A DNA stretch of 64,000 bases from Aurantimonas aggregata. Its GTDB lineage: Bacteria > Pseudomonadota > Alphaproteobacteria > Rhizobiales > Rhizobiaceae. The notes under the pieces were generated by a model. That model searched no databases, was not told the origin of the DNA, and saw only the letters and a list, made by a program, of their open reading frames with translations. Made by a program: the position numbers and the translations under genes. Positions 53,316-62,734 of this stretch are shown one piece after another; the first letter of the stretch is position 1, and the number at the start of each line of letters is the position of its first letter. The stretch covers positions 434,001 to 498,000 of the forward strand of contig NZ_JAAAMJ010000001.1 of assembly GCF_010500835.1 (NCBI RefSeq). The letters are read 5' to 3'.

Positions 53316-55715
53316 TCAGTGCCCTTGACCGGCCAGCAACGTCTGCGATGGCCCGGAATCCGGCGTGCCGTCCTGCGGCATGCCGGCGCCGACATGGCCC
53401 AGTTCGCTGGCTGGCTTCGGGCGGCCAAAGAGGTATCCCTGCATGTGAGTACAGCCGAGCGCCTGCAGGCAGGCATATTGCGCCTCGGTCTCGACGCCCT
53501 CGGCGGTGGTCTCCATGCCGAGACTGGCGCCCAGGCTGATGATCAGCTGCACCACGGACAGGGCCTCGGGCCCAGTGCTCAGGTCGCGAACAAAGGACTG
53601 GTCGATCTTGATCGTGTCGAAGGGGAAGCACCGCAGATAGCTGAGCGAGGAATAGCCGGTACCGAAATCGTCCATGGCGATCCGCACGCCCAGTTCCTTG
53701 AGCTGGTGCAGCGTCGAGAGGGTCTGCTCGCTGGCCGCCAGCAGCACCGATTCGGTGATCTCCAGATGCAGCCGGCCCGGACTGATGCCGGCCGCTGCCA
53801 GTGCAGACATCACCATGCGAGAAAGCGTGGCACCGCGAAACTGCACAGCAGACAGGTTCACCGCCACCGTGAAATGATCCGGCCAGCCGGCCGCCTCCTG
53901 CAAGGCATGCCGCATGACCCATTCGCCCAGGGCGTCGATCAGGCCGGTGTCTTCGGCAACCGGGATGAACTCGGCGGGCGAAACCCATCCGCGCGTCGGG
54001 TGTTGCCACCGCATCAGCGCCTCGTAGCCGCAGATGCTGCGCGTCGCGGTGTCGAGCAGCGGCTGGTAGTGAACTGAAATCTCGCCGCGTTGCAGGGCGG
54101 CGCGAAGATCCGCTTCGAAGGCCTTGCGGACCAGAAGATGGGCATCCATCGCCGGCTCGAACAGTCGCGCGCGTCCCTTGCCGTCGGCCTTGGCCTGGTA
54201 GAGCGCCAGGTCGGCGCGCTTCAACAGGTCGTCTGGATGCCCTGTCTCCTCGGCATGGTCGGCGATCCCGACACTGACGCCGATGTCGATCTGCTTGCCT
54301 TCGAAGGCGTAGGGACAGGACAGGAAGGCGATCAGGCGCCGGGCGAATTCGAGGTTGGCTTCGGCTCCGTCTGCGGTCTCGTCGAGCACCGCGAACTCGT
54401 CACCGCCGATCCTTGCCGCCATCCGTTTCGCCCCCGTGCTGGATTGCAGTCGCTTGGCGACGACCTTGAGCAGCTCGTCGCCGGCATGGTGTCCGAGCGT
54501 ATCGTTGACGTCCTTGAAGCCGTCCAGATCGAGCAGGAAAACCGCTGTCCTTCCTTCCTCGCCCTGCGATCGCGCGAGCGAGGCATCGAGGCGCTCCTGA
54601 AATAGCGTGCGGTTCGGCAGATCGGTCAGCGGGTCGTGATGCGCCATGTGGGCGATCCGCGCCTCGGCCCGTCGCCGTTCGCTGATGTCCTCGTAGGTGG
54701 CGAGCCATCCGCCATCGGGTAACGGCTCGTGGGATACCGAAAAGGCCCTGCCGTCCTCCAGTTCCTGGGTGAAAAGGGCGCCGCGCTTCTGCTTCACCAG
54801 CGGCCGCTGCCGGGTGCTGATTTGCTGGAATGCGGTTGGGTATGCCCCGACGGCGCTGCGTTCGATGATCTCTTCGGTGGTCGCGCCGGAGAGTTCGTCC
54901 TCCGGCAGGCCGGTCAAGGCCGCGAAACGCTCGTTGAACACCGCGAGGCGGCCGCCGCGATCGAAGGTGCACAGCGCCTGGGACATGTTCTCCAGCGCCG
55001 CGTCGAAGCGTTCGTTCTGCGCCTGCAGGCTGCGTGTCGTCGCCTGCAGGCGATCGGCGAGGTTGCGCAGGCGATCCTGGGCACGCGTCAGGAGCCCGTT
55101 CTGGCTGAGCAGCAGGACGATGAGCGCGACGCCGCAGAGGATCAGGCCGACGGCAAGCGCGGTGAACAGCCCGTGAAGTCTTTGCAGCGCCGTCTGGTCT
55201 TCGCCGGCAAGACTGGCGCCGTGGGAAGCGGCCTTCGCCGCCAGCGCCGTCAGTTGCGCATCGAGTGGCTCGAGGATCGCCAAAGCTGCGGTCGCATCCG
55301 CGACAGTGACCGGCGGATTGGCGATCAGGACCTCTACGGCCTGCAGAGCCTCTCGCAGATTACCGATCGTGGCGGCGTGGGACGGATCGCTTTCGATGAA
55401 ATGGCGCAGGCTGCGCTCATGCCCGACCGACTCGGACTCGCTCTCGAACAGGTCGAGCCGGCTGAACATGATGTCGAGCCGCAATCGCAGTTCATCCGTG
55501 CTGACGTTCCGGCCGGGCAGCGCATAGGCCGCCAGCCGGTGCTCGAGGCGCATGAATTCCGAGACGCCCTGGCTGACCGTCCACGCCGCATTGTAGCGCG
55601 AGACATTGTGCAGGGCGGTCTGCCGCTCGACGATGACGTAGGACAGATAGATGGTCGCGGCCGCGAAGCAGCAGACCGTGGCTGCCAGGCACCATTTCAG
55701 GGTCCGGAGGGACAT
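53316..55715 (-). CDS. membrane GGDEF-EAL protein with PAS domain
   Basis: About 799 residues. Membrane segments near 8-28 and 185-207 enclose a helical periplasmic sensor; then a PAS domain (ENMSQALCTFDRGGRL), a GGDEF domain with intact RIGGDEFAVLDE and an EAL domain with YEALMRW, DDFGTGYSSL and the metal-binding residues. Both c-di-GMP synthesis and breakdown are possible. ATG 55715 is chosen; GTG 55727 is four codons earlier. It lies 14 bases downstream of a molybdopterin-oxidoreductase-like gene, and the two probably form an operon in which the small exported protein feeds the sensor. Confidence 0.9.
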   Translation of the reverse strand: MSLRTLKWCLAATVCCFAAATIYLSYVIVERQTALHNVSRYNAAWTVSQGVSEFMRLEHRLAAYALPGRNVSTDELRLRLDIMFSRLDLFESESESVGHERSLRHFIESDPSHAATIGNLREALQAVEVLIANPPVTVADATAALAILEPLDAQLTALAAKAASHGASLAGEDQTALQRLHGLFTALAVGLILCGVALIVLLLSQNGLLTRAQDRLRNLADRLQATTRSLQAQNERFDAALENMSQALCTFDRGGRLAVFNERFAALTGLPEDELSGATTEEIIERSAVGAYPTAFQQISTRQRPLVKQKRGALFTQELEDGRAFSVSHEPLPDGGWLATYEDISERRRAEARIAHMAHHDPLTDLPNRTLFQERLDASLARSQGEEGRTAVFLLDLDGFKDVNDTLGHHAGDELLKVVAKRLQSSTGAKRMAARIGGDEFAVLDETADGAEANLEFARRLIAFLSCPYAFEGKQIDIGVSVGIADHAEETGHPDDLLKRADLALYQAKADGKGRARLFEPAMDAHLLVRKAFEADLRAALQRGEISVHYQPLLDTATRSICGYEALMRWQHPTRGWVSPAEFIPVAEDTGLIDALGEWVMRHALQEAAGWPDHFTVAVNLSAVQFRGATLSRMVMSALAAAGISPGRLHLEITESVLLAASEQTLSTLHQLKELGVRIAMDDFGTGYSSLSYLRCFPFDTIKIDQSFVRDLSTGPEALSVVQLIISLGASLGMETTAEGVETEAQYACLQALGCTHMQGYLFGRPKPASELGHVGAGMPQDGTPDSGPSQTLLAGQGH

Positions 55716-55729
55716 TGCCTGTGGCACGC

Positions 55730-56239
55730 CTATTCGACGACCAGCGTCCGGAGCTGCCAGGCGGACCGACTGAAATAGGTCTGGTTCTGCAGGTCGGGAT
55801 CGCTGTCATACGGATAGACGATGAAGAGCGGACCGTGATCGCGCACTGTCATGTATGCGCCGTCCCGCTTGAGCGCGACGATGGGGGCGAACCGGGCAAA
55901 GTCGCTGATCGGGATGTCGGTGACGTAGTCGTTCAGCGCCGTCGCGGTGACGGTCTCGCCGCTTGCGCCGACCGCCGTCATCAGCGTTTCGAGCGGCACG
56001 CCCTCGAACCGCGTGACGCCGTCGCGCCAGGGCGTCCGCGTCTCGAAGCTGACGGTGCCGAGCGCCTCGAGCATGGCGCGGTCGAACTGCGCCGTGCCAT
56101 CGACATTGGTCGATGCGATCTTGCCGGAGACGGTCAGGATGGTTTCGCCGGTCGGTGTCCCGAGCGTCTCGGCTTGTGCAGGTGTGAGCATCGCGAGCAC
56201 GCATGCCGCGATCAACGCCCTCGACGGGCTGATCTGCAC
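55730..56239 (-). CDS. exported molybdopterin-oxidoreductase-like protein
   Basis: 169 residues from GTG 56239, which has AAGGAG seven bases upstream. Signal peptide ends PAQAET. The fold is the oxidoreductase molybdopterin-binding domain (FETRTPWRDGVTRFEGVPLETLM core, ALNDYVTDIPISDF, HGPLFIVYPYD), but the cysteine that binds molybdenum in YedY/sulfite oxidase is absent, so catalysis is unlikely. Such small versions are often encoded with GGDEF/EAL sensors, as here, and may act as a periplasmic ligand-binding partner. The partnership is inferred from the 14-base gap. Confidence 0.8.
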   Translation of the reverse strand: MQISPSRALIAACVLAMLTPAQAETLGTPTGETILTVSGKIASTNVDGTAQFDRAMLEALGTVSFETRTPWRDGVTRFEGVPLETLMTAVGASGETVTATALNDYVTDIPISDFARFAPIVALKRDGAYMTVRDHGPLFIVYPYDSDPDLQNQTYFSRSAWQLRTLVVE

Positions 56240-56387
56240 GGGCCATCTCCTTGGATTTGCCAAAACGAAATGTCTCTGCAACCCCAGGCTATAGCATTTC
56301 GGCGCTAAGAGCACGTGAACAGACACCACGGCATTTTCACGGCCCGAAAAACCGCCTTCATCTTCCGCTGGATAACGGCAGCAAAAT

Positions 56388-58955
56388 TCAGTCCGAGGCC
56401 GGCACCAGTTCGCTTTTTGCCCGCCGCGTCTCGTCGGCTGCCTTGTCCGAGGCTCGTTCGGCGGCAGCGACGCGATGCCCGGCATTGTCTTCTTCCCGGC
56501 GCAGGGCGGTCTTCTCGATCTCTTCCCGCACCTTCGGATAGGCCTTGAGGAAGCGGTCGAAATCCTCCGCGGCAAGCACCAGCACGTTGCAATAGGTCAG
56601 CGCCACGACGTCGGCGCCGCGTGGCCGACCCGTCAGGAGCGCGATCTCGCCGAAGAACTCGCCCTGCCCGAGCGTGATGGTCTGGTCCTCGCGCCGTACC
56701 TCCACGACGCCCGAGGCGATGAAATAGAGGCCGGCCGGCAGATCGCCCTTGCGCGCGAGATAGCCGCCCGGCAGCACGATCCGCGGCTTGAGGCGCCGCG
56801 CCAGCCGCTTCACCCGCTTCTCGTCGAGATGGCGGAAGATCTCGAGCGAGCGGATCATGTCGAGCGTGTTCAACTTCAGGTCGAGCTGCTTTCTTTTCCG
56901 CAGCGGCCCGCGCACCAGTACCGCGCGGCGAAGATCCTGGTGGATCTCGAGCGCCAGGATGCCTTCTTCGAACAGATCGTCGAAATGGCTGAGTTCCTGC
57001 TGCTCGCCCAGCTGCGACAGGAACTCCTCCTCCACCGCCGTCGCATATTCGGGATACTGCTGGCGCAGCGCCTGCAGGGCATTGTTCGCCGCCTCGTTCC
57101 GGCTCTTGACGATCTCGGTGAGGATCGCGCCGATGCGCTCGCCGAGCAGCGGCGCGATACGCTGCGGAATGTATTCGAGCAGCTCCGTCGTCAGGAGACT
57201 GAGAACCAGCAGCGTCTCGAACCGGCGGATCAGCCGCCGCGTCAGGAAGCGGTCGATCGAGAAGCGGAAATGCAGGACGTAGGCGATGCGGAAGCCGCGG
57301 CCGTATTCGAGGCTGTCGCGGGCTGCCCGGTTGTAGCCGACGCGCCCGTCGCTCCGCGCCCCTTCGACCAGGCGCTCGGCATGGCTGAGCATGGCCCCGA
57401 CCGCGTCGACGGCGATCGTGCCCCGGCCGTGATGCTGCAGGATCAGCTCCTTCTCCCGCGTGGCGAGCGCGATCAGGCCCAGCGTGACCCGCTGCCGGTC
57501 GGTCAGCACTTTCTCGATGTCGAGAGTTGATGCTTCCTCGATCCGCGAGCCGTAGGTACCAATCACCGCTCCACTCGCCTCGGTGTTGAGGCCATAGCGC
57601 CGGGCCGTCAGCTCCAGCGTGTCCTTAACCTCGGCAAGGGTCAACGCGAGCACCTGGTTGCGCACGGCGCTGTCGACCGGGGAAAGCCTGTCGAGCTTCA
57701 GCCAGTGGATCACCCGGTGCAGGGTCAGGCCGTTGACGAAGAGCGTGAACAGCACGAAGCCGGTCGCTGTCACCGCGACGAAGCGCTTCAGCTCCGGCTC
57801 GACGAAGGCGTTCTCGGTGACGACGAGTGCCAGCGCGAGCGTAACGGCGCCGCGCAGGCCACCCCAGAAGATCGTCACGCTGTAGGGCAGGCTGACCGGC
57901 CGGGCGGCGCCGATGGCGCTGAGCGCCGGCAGCACCAGGAAGAGGACCACGGCGCGGGCGGCGAGAGCTGCCGCGACGGCCGTCAGGACGATGAGCAGAT
58001 CCTGGAACCGCACCTCCGAAAGGATGCGCGGCACCAGGATGGCGGCGAGCAGGAAGACCAGCGATCCGGCCCAGAAGCCGATCTGTTCCCAGACGTCGCG
58101 CAGATAGCGCCAGTTGCTCGGCGCGATACGCGCCGGGACCATGGCGGACACGGCCAGGCCGGCGACCACGACCGCCACCACGCCGGAGACCCCGAAGAAC
58201 TGGTCCGACAGGATGTAGATCGTATAGACGGCGCCGAGCGTCAGCGTGACCTCGGCCGAGCGGATGCCGCCGATCAGCGGCAAAGCGAGGCTGAGCGCAT
58301 AGCCGCCGACGAAACCCGCCAACGCGCCGCCGAGAAAGGCTGCACCGAAACGCATGAGCCCGTCCCAGGCCTCCAGCGGCTGGTTGGAGACGATGACCGT
58401 GAGGAGCAGCGAGAACAGTGCGATGGCGGCGGCGTCGTTGAGGAGGCTCTCGCCTTCCACCAGCCGGGTGAGCCGCGCCGGCGCGCCGAGTTCGCGGAAA
58501 ATCGCGACGACGGCCGCCGGATCGGTCGTCGCCACGATGGAGCCGAGCAGCAGCGCGGCCACCAGCGAGATGCCGAACAGCACGTTGAGGCTGAAGCCGA
58601 TCACCGCCGCCGCCAGCACCACGGCGAGCACCGCCAGCACCAGGATCGGCACCGCATCGTCCACCACTCGCCGCACGTCGATCATGATCGACGCCTGGAA
58701 GAGCAGCAGCGGCAGGAACACGTAGAGGAAGATCGAGGAGCGGACCGGCAGGTTCACGATCGGCGAGACGATTCCGTTGAACGCGTCGGTGGCCGACGTC
58801 TGCAGCAGGAACGCCGCGACGAAGCCGAGCGCCACGCCGACGCCCGCCAGGAGGATGGTCGACGGCAGCTGGAAGCGAGCCGCGACAGGCTGCAGCGCCG
58901 CGACGATCAGCAGCAGGCTGGCCACTACGAGAATGATCGCCGCGACGTCGAACAA
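56388..58955 (-). CDS. Na+/H+ antiporter (CPA1) with C-terminal cyclic-nucleotide-binding domain
   Basis: About 855 residues from TTG 58955 (AGGG about 8 bases upstream); ATG 59060 would add a non-hydrophobic extension. About twelve membrane segments in the first 430 residues, with the CPA1 acidic pair region EGESLLNDAAAIALF. A long cytoplasmic helical part follows, then a cNMP-binding barrel (GGYLARKGDLPAGLYFIASG, TLGQGEFFGEIALLTGRPRGADV core FFGEIALLTGRPRGA). This architecture resembles sperm NHE and plant SOS1 and its bacterial relatives. FGEIALL and PRGA fit cAMP/cGMP binding, so transport may be nucleotide-gated. Confidence 0.9.
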   Translation of the reverse strand: MFDVAAIILVVASLLLIVAALQPVAARFQLPSTILLAGVGVALGFVAAFLLQTSATDAFNGIVSPIVNLPVRSSIFLYVFLPLLLFQASIMIDVRRVVDDAVPILVLAVLAVVLAAAVIGFSLNVLFGISLVAALLLGSIVATTDPAAVVAIFRELGAPARLTRLVEGESLLNDAAAIALFSLLLTVIVSNQPLEAWDGLMRFGAAFLGGALAGFVGGYALSLALPLIGGIRSAEVTLTLGAVYTIYILSDQFFGVSGVVAVVVAGLAVSAMVPARIAPSNWRYLRDVWEQIGFWAGSLVFLLAAILVPRILSEVRFQDLLIVLTAVAAALAARAVVLFLVLPALSAIGAARPVSLPYSVTIFWGGLRGAVTLALALVVTENAFVEPELKRFVAVTATGFVLFTLFVNGLTLHRVIHWLKLDRLSPVDSAVRNQVLALTLAEVKDTLELTARRYGLNTEASGAVIGTYGSRIEEASTLDIEKVLTDRQRVTLGLIALATREKELILQHHGRGTIAVDAVGAMLSHAERLVEGARSDGRVGYNRAARDSLEYGRGFRIAYVLHFRFSIDRFLTRRLIRRFETLLVLSLLTTELLEYIPQRIAPLLGERIGAILTEIVKSRNEAANNALQALRQQYPEYATAVEEEFLSQLGEQQELSHFDDLFEEGILALEIHQDLRRAVLVRGPLRKRKQLDLKLNTLDMIRSLEIFRHLDEKRVKRLARRLKPRIVLPGGYLARKGDLPAGLYFIASGVVEVRREDQTITLGQGEFFGEIALLTGRPRGADVVALTYCNVLVLAAEDFDRFLKAYPKVREEIEKTALRREEDNAGHRVAAAERASDKAADETRRAKSELVPASD

Positions 58956-59193
58956 GAGCGTGCCCTGCGTTAGGATTGACCGGCGGGGGGAGCCTCCGCC
59001 CGACGGACCGAAGCGATGGGGATTCGGCAGGATCCAACCATAGCAGCAGGGCCGTTCCATGGCGCAAAGGCCGCAGGTGCCCGTCCGCCGAATTTTGCCG
59101 TCGGCGGCAGCCGCTCCCGGACGGCTGCCGCGATTCGACAATTGATGAATCTTCCGTTAATCGCCGCCGCTCGCCACAAATGATGAGGATCGC

Positions 59194-59622
59194 GTGGGCA
59201 AATCGAGAGCGGATGCGGCGCTGCGGCTGGGCCTCCTGGTCGACCGGTTCTACTGGCTGCAGGAATCCCGGCAGCAGACCGCCCGACGCGACGGTCAGGT
59301 GCTGGCGGCCACGCTGGGAGGCACCGCGCTGTTTCTCGCCGGCCCTGCCCTCGGCTTCGGCACGGCCGGCCTCGCATGGTTCGCGGCCGTCGTCATCGTC
59401 GGTGCGGCGGCATACGTTCTAGCGACGCTCGATCGCCGCGTGCGAACGCTCGACTGTGCGGCGCGCGCCGAACGGGAGCTCGAGGATGCCGGCTTTGGGG
59501 TGCACGCCGGCGTCGTCCACGACCGGCACGGCCATGTCGTCATACGCCCATCCGGCCTCGCCTTCGCCTTCGATACACCGAACCCGCGTATCACCGGGCT
59601 GTCTCGTGGCACGCAGGTCTGA
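59194..59622 (+). CDS. small membrane protein of unknown function
   Basis: 142 residues from GTG 59194 with TGAGGA about 6 bases upstream. Two hydrophobic segments (about 40-58 and 62-80) are flanked by an Arg-rich N-terminus and a C-terminal soluble part of about 60 residues. No recognised family. Frame choice is supported by the membrane pattern and ribosome site; no better frame exists on the other strand. Confidence 0.55.
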   Translation: MGKSRADAALRLGLLVDRFYWLQESRQQTARRDGQVLAATLGGTALFLAGPALGFGTAGLAWFAAVVIVGAAAYVLATLDRRVRTLDCAARAERELEDAGFGVHAGVVHDRHGHVVIRPSGLAFAFDTPNPRITGLSRGTQV

Positions 59623-59697
59623 AACCAACGCCTCACGGGCCGGGACTACGTCGGTGGTCGCTGTCCCGCAGGCTATCGGGGCCGTTGCGCTCCGAAA

Positions 59698-62160
59698 CTA
59701 GACCGCAGCCAGAGCAAGGCGTCCCGCGCGGTCCGGCTCCAGGCCACCGGCCACCTCGTGCCGGCGCTCGAACTCGATGAGCACCTGCGCCAGCTCGTTG
59801 GCAGGCCGCGGCTTGCTGAAGTAATAGCCCTGCATCTCGGTGCAGCCTTCCGACACCAGTGCATCGCGCTGCTCGCGTGTTTCAACGCCCTCCCCGATCA
59901 CCGTTATGTCCAGCGCCCGGCTGAGCCCGATCACCGCCCGGATGATTGCGCGACTCTCGTTCGCCTCGATGGTGCGCACGAAGGACTGGTCGATCTTGAT
60001 CTTGTCGAAGGGGAAGCGGTTGAGGTAGCCGAGCGAGGAATAGCCGGTGCCGAAATCGTCCATCGAGATGCCGACGCCCCGATCCCGGAAACCGTTGAGC
60101 GTGGCGATGACCGACGCCGAATCCTGGAGCAGCAGCGACTCCGTCACCTCGAGCTGCAGTCGCTGCGGGGCAAGCCCCGAGGCGACCAGCGCCCGCTCGA
60201 CGTCGTCGGCGAGACCCGGCTTCTTGAACTGCACCGGCGACAGGTTGACCGACACGGCGAGGTCTTCCGGCCACTCCGCCGCCTGGCCGCAGGCGGTCTC
60301 GAGTGCCCAGGCGCCCATGGCATGGATGAGGCCGCACTCCTCGGCGACCGGGATGAACTCGGCCGGCGAAACGAAGCCCTTGGTCGGGTGGCGCCATCGC
60401 ATCAGCGCCTCGAAACCCGACATCCGCTGGCGGGCGACATCGACGAAGGGCTGGTAGAAGAGTTCGAGTTCGCCCCGGTCCAGCGCGGCGCGCAGATCGA
60501 TCTCCATGGCGCGGCGCGCCTGCAGTTCGGCATCCATCTCTCGTTCGAAGAAGCGCCAGGTGCTGCGCCCCTCTGCCTTGGCGCGGTAGAGCGCGAGGTC
60601 GGCATTCTTGATCACCGCGTCGACATTCAGTTCGGGGCCGGCGGCATGCAGGTAGGCGGGCAGCACGATGCCGATGCTGACGCCGACGACGATCTCGGAA
60701 CCCTCGATCACGAAGGGCCGGCTGAGCACGTCGATGATCCGCCGCGCCAGCGCTTCCGACGCCACTTCCGGCTGACTGGCGGACTGCACGATGACGAACT
60801 CGTCGCCGCCCAGGCGGGCCACGAGGTCGTCCTTGCCGACGCTCTCGCACAGCCGTTTGGCCGCGGCCTGGAGCAGCTTGTCGCCGGTCGGATGGCCGAG
60901 CGTGTCGTTGACGGCCTTGAACCCGTCGAGATCGAGCGACAGGATCGCGACGCGGCGCGCGCGGTGCGGCTTGCGCACGACCGATTCCAGCCGCTCGCGG
61001 AACCGGACGCGGTTCGGCAGGCCGGTCAGGGCGTCATGGGTCGCCATGTGGCTGAGCTTGAGCTCGGCGTGATGCCGCTCCGTGATGTCCTCGAAGGTGG
61101 CGACCCAGCCGCCCCGCTCGATCGGCTGGTGCGAAATGGCGATCATCCGCCCGTCCGGCAGCTCCTGATTGTAGGACGCTTCGGTCTGGGAGGTGAGGAC
61201 ATGGCTGAGCTCCGGGTCGATCAGCACGTCCTTGGCCTCCACCCCGAGCTGGATGCCGCCGAACATCTGGACGAAGCGACGATTGAAGACAACCAGCCGC
61301 TGCGTGTCATCGAACATGCAGAGGCCCTGCGACATGTTGTTGAGGGCGGCGTCGAAGCGGGCGTGCTGCTGCAGGATGCGGTCATTGTAGCTGTCGGCCT
61401 GTGCCGCCATCAGGTCGCGGATGCGCTGCAGCTTCTCCGAGATGCTTTCCTGCATCGAGGCCAGTGCCGTCAGGAGCTTCGACGTCTCGCTGACGCCCCT
61501 CGGGCGGATCTCGTTGTCCAGCCTGCCGCCGGCGATCGACCGGGCAATCGCAACCGCCTGGTTGAGCGGCGGAACGATGGCGCGAGACAGCAGCAGCGAG
61601 ATCAGCAAGGCGATGGCGATCGCCCCGATCAAGGCGATTGCGGCGCCGCTCACCGAACCGTCGATGTGATCCCTCACCTCTCGGCGGAACCGGTATCCGT
61701 CGCCGGCGAATATCTCGACCGCGACGTCGAGCTGCGTGTCGATCGCGCGGAGTTCTTCCAACATCGCCCCCGGCGGCATCGTTGCCGGCGCCTTCGCCAG
61801 CAAGATCATTCGCCGGCGGATCTCGTTCGTCCGATCCTTTCCGGCGGGCGAAATGGCCCGCTCGGACGCGACCTGGAGATCCTGCAGGATGGCCGCCATC
61901 GGCTGCGGCGGCAAGAGCGGCCTCAAGGCCCCGCCGCCCGACGCCGCGCCCACCCTGGCCAAGACCCGGTAGACCGCTTCCTGCTTCAGCAGCGTGTTCT
62001 GCGCCGAGCGCAGATGGCTCATCGAGACGAGCGCCTCGTCATAGATGCGTTCGGCCAGGACGCCCAGATCGCGTTGCGATTTCAGCGCAAAGGCGCCGAG
62101 CCCGATGGTCACCATGGTCAGGCAGAGACAGCCGAGAAGCAGCTTCAGCTTGATCGACAT
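59698..62160 (-). CDS. membrane GGDEF-EAL protein with HAMP and PAS domains
   Basis: 820 residues. Membrane segments at about 5-25 and 175-197 flank a periplasmic helical sensor, then HAMP (LLLSRAIVPPLNQAVAIARSIAGG core), PAS (NNMSQGLCMFDDTQRL), GGDEF with intact LGGDEFVIV, and EAL with FEALMRW and DDFGTGYSSLGY. Domain content is like the protein at 53316, and the PAS/GGDEF/EAL parts are clearly homologous (for example FPFDxIKIDQSFVR in both), but this one has a HAMP domain and a different sensor. It should turn over c-di-GMP. Confidence 0.92.
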   Translation of the reverse strand: MSIKLKLLLGCLCLTMVTIGLGAFALKSQRDLGVLAERIYDEALVSMSHLRSAQNTLLKQEAVYRVLARVGAASGGGALRPLLPPQPMAAILQDLQVASERAISPAGKDRTNEIRRRMILLAKAPATMPPGAMLEELRAIDTQLDVAVEIFAGDGYRFRREVRDHIDGSVSGAAIALIGAIAIALLISLLLSRAIVPPLNQAVAIARSIAGGRLDNEIRPRGVSETSKLLTALASMQESISEKLQRIRDLMAAQADSYNDRILQQHARFDAALNNMSQGLCMFDDTQRLVVFNRRFVQMFGGIQLGVEAKDVLIDPELSHVLTSQTEASYNQELPDGRMIAISHQPIERGGWVATFEDITERHHAELKLSHMATHDALTGLPNRVRFRERLESVVRKPHRARRVAILSLDLDGFKAVNDTLGHPTGDKLLQAAAKRLCESVGKDDLVARLGGDEFVIVQSASQPEVASEALARRIIDVLSRPFVIEGSEIVVGVSIGIVLPAYLHAAGPELNVDAVIKNADLALYRAKAEGRSTWRFFEREMDAELQARRAMEIDLRAALDRGELELFYQPFVDVARQRMSGFEALMRWRHPTKGFVSPAEFIPVAEECGLIHAMGAWALETACGQAAEWPEDLAVSVNLSPVQFKKPGLADDVERALVASGLAPQRLQLEVTESLLLQDSASVIATLNGFRDRGVGISMDDFGTGYSSLGYLNRFPFDKIKIDQSFVRTIEANESRAIIRAVIGLSRALDITVIGEGVETREQRDALVSEGCTEMQGYYFSKPRPANELAQVLIEFERRHEVAGGLEPDRAGRLALAAV

Positions 62161-62211
62161 GGACGACCCGATGCACGCGTGATGGGATGCCGGTCTGGCA
62201 TGAGAATCTTT

Positions 62212-62537
62212 CTATTCAACCACTTCCACCCGAAGGCTCATCGACGGATGAATTCCGCACAGCGCTTCGACTACGCCGGGCTCGGTGAAGGTCGCGCCGG
62301 TCGCCTTGCCCGGCGACTCCACGTCGATCTTGTGCGGTAACGGGTCGTCATTGCTGAAGCGGACCACCCTCGCCGGAGCGTATCGATGCCGCGGGCCGCA
62401 GCGGTCAGGCTTTGAGCGGTCGGCTTGTCGCCGGCCATCGCCCGCGCGACACCGGGCAGGCCAGCCGTCAGGGCGACAAACGCCGTCCGGAACGGGCGGC
62501 TCCAGCCGACTTTCCGGTGTCTTTTGTGGGCGAGCAT
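62212..62537 (-). pseudogene. cupredoxin (plastocyanin-like) remnant
   Basis: From ATG 62537 one frame gives a signal-like start (RKVGWSRPFRTAFVALTAG... GVARA). A different frame, ending at TAG 62214-62212, encodes VVRFSNDDPLPHKIDVES and then EALCGIHPSMSLRV. The latter holds the full type 1 copper ligand set: His (PHK), Cys, His and Met in C-x2-H-x2-M. The two parts are out of frame, the change lying between about 62345 and 62440. Joined, they would be about 108 residues. Either a damaged copper protein gene or a sequencing error. It lies just upstream of the GGDEF-EAL gene. Confidence 0.55.
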
Positions 62538-62734
62538 GCGATTCCCGTCAGATTGCAAGTCAGCGGGTATCAAGTGCGCGCTGGCGATTAAGTGCGCGTT
62601 ACCACATCGCAGCAAGCCTGCCTGAACCGGCAACATCATGAATTTTCAATGGAAGCCGCTCCCAATGTCGCCGCAAGCTGCGATGAGGCCACCGAGGGAC
62701 CTTCGACCCGCCAAAGCCGATCGGCGGCGGCCGG

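Noticed and set aside
59758-62340. 860-residue + strand open frame opposite the GGDEF-EAL gene
   Set aside because: No recognisable motif and biased composition; the minus strand encodes clear HAMP, PAS, GGDEF and EAL domains.
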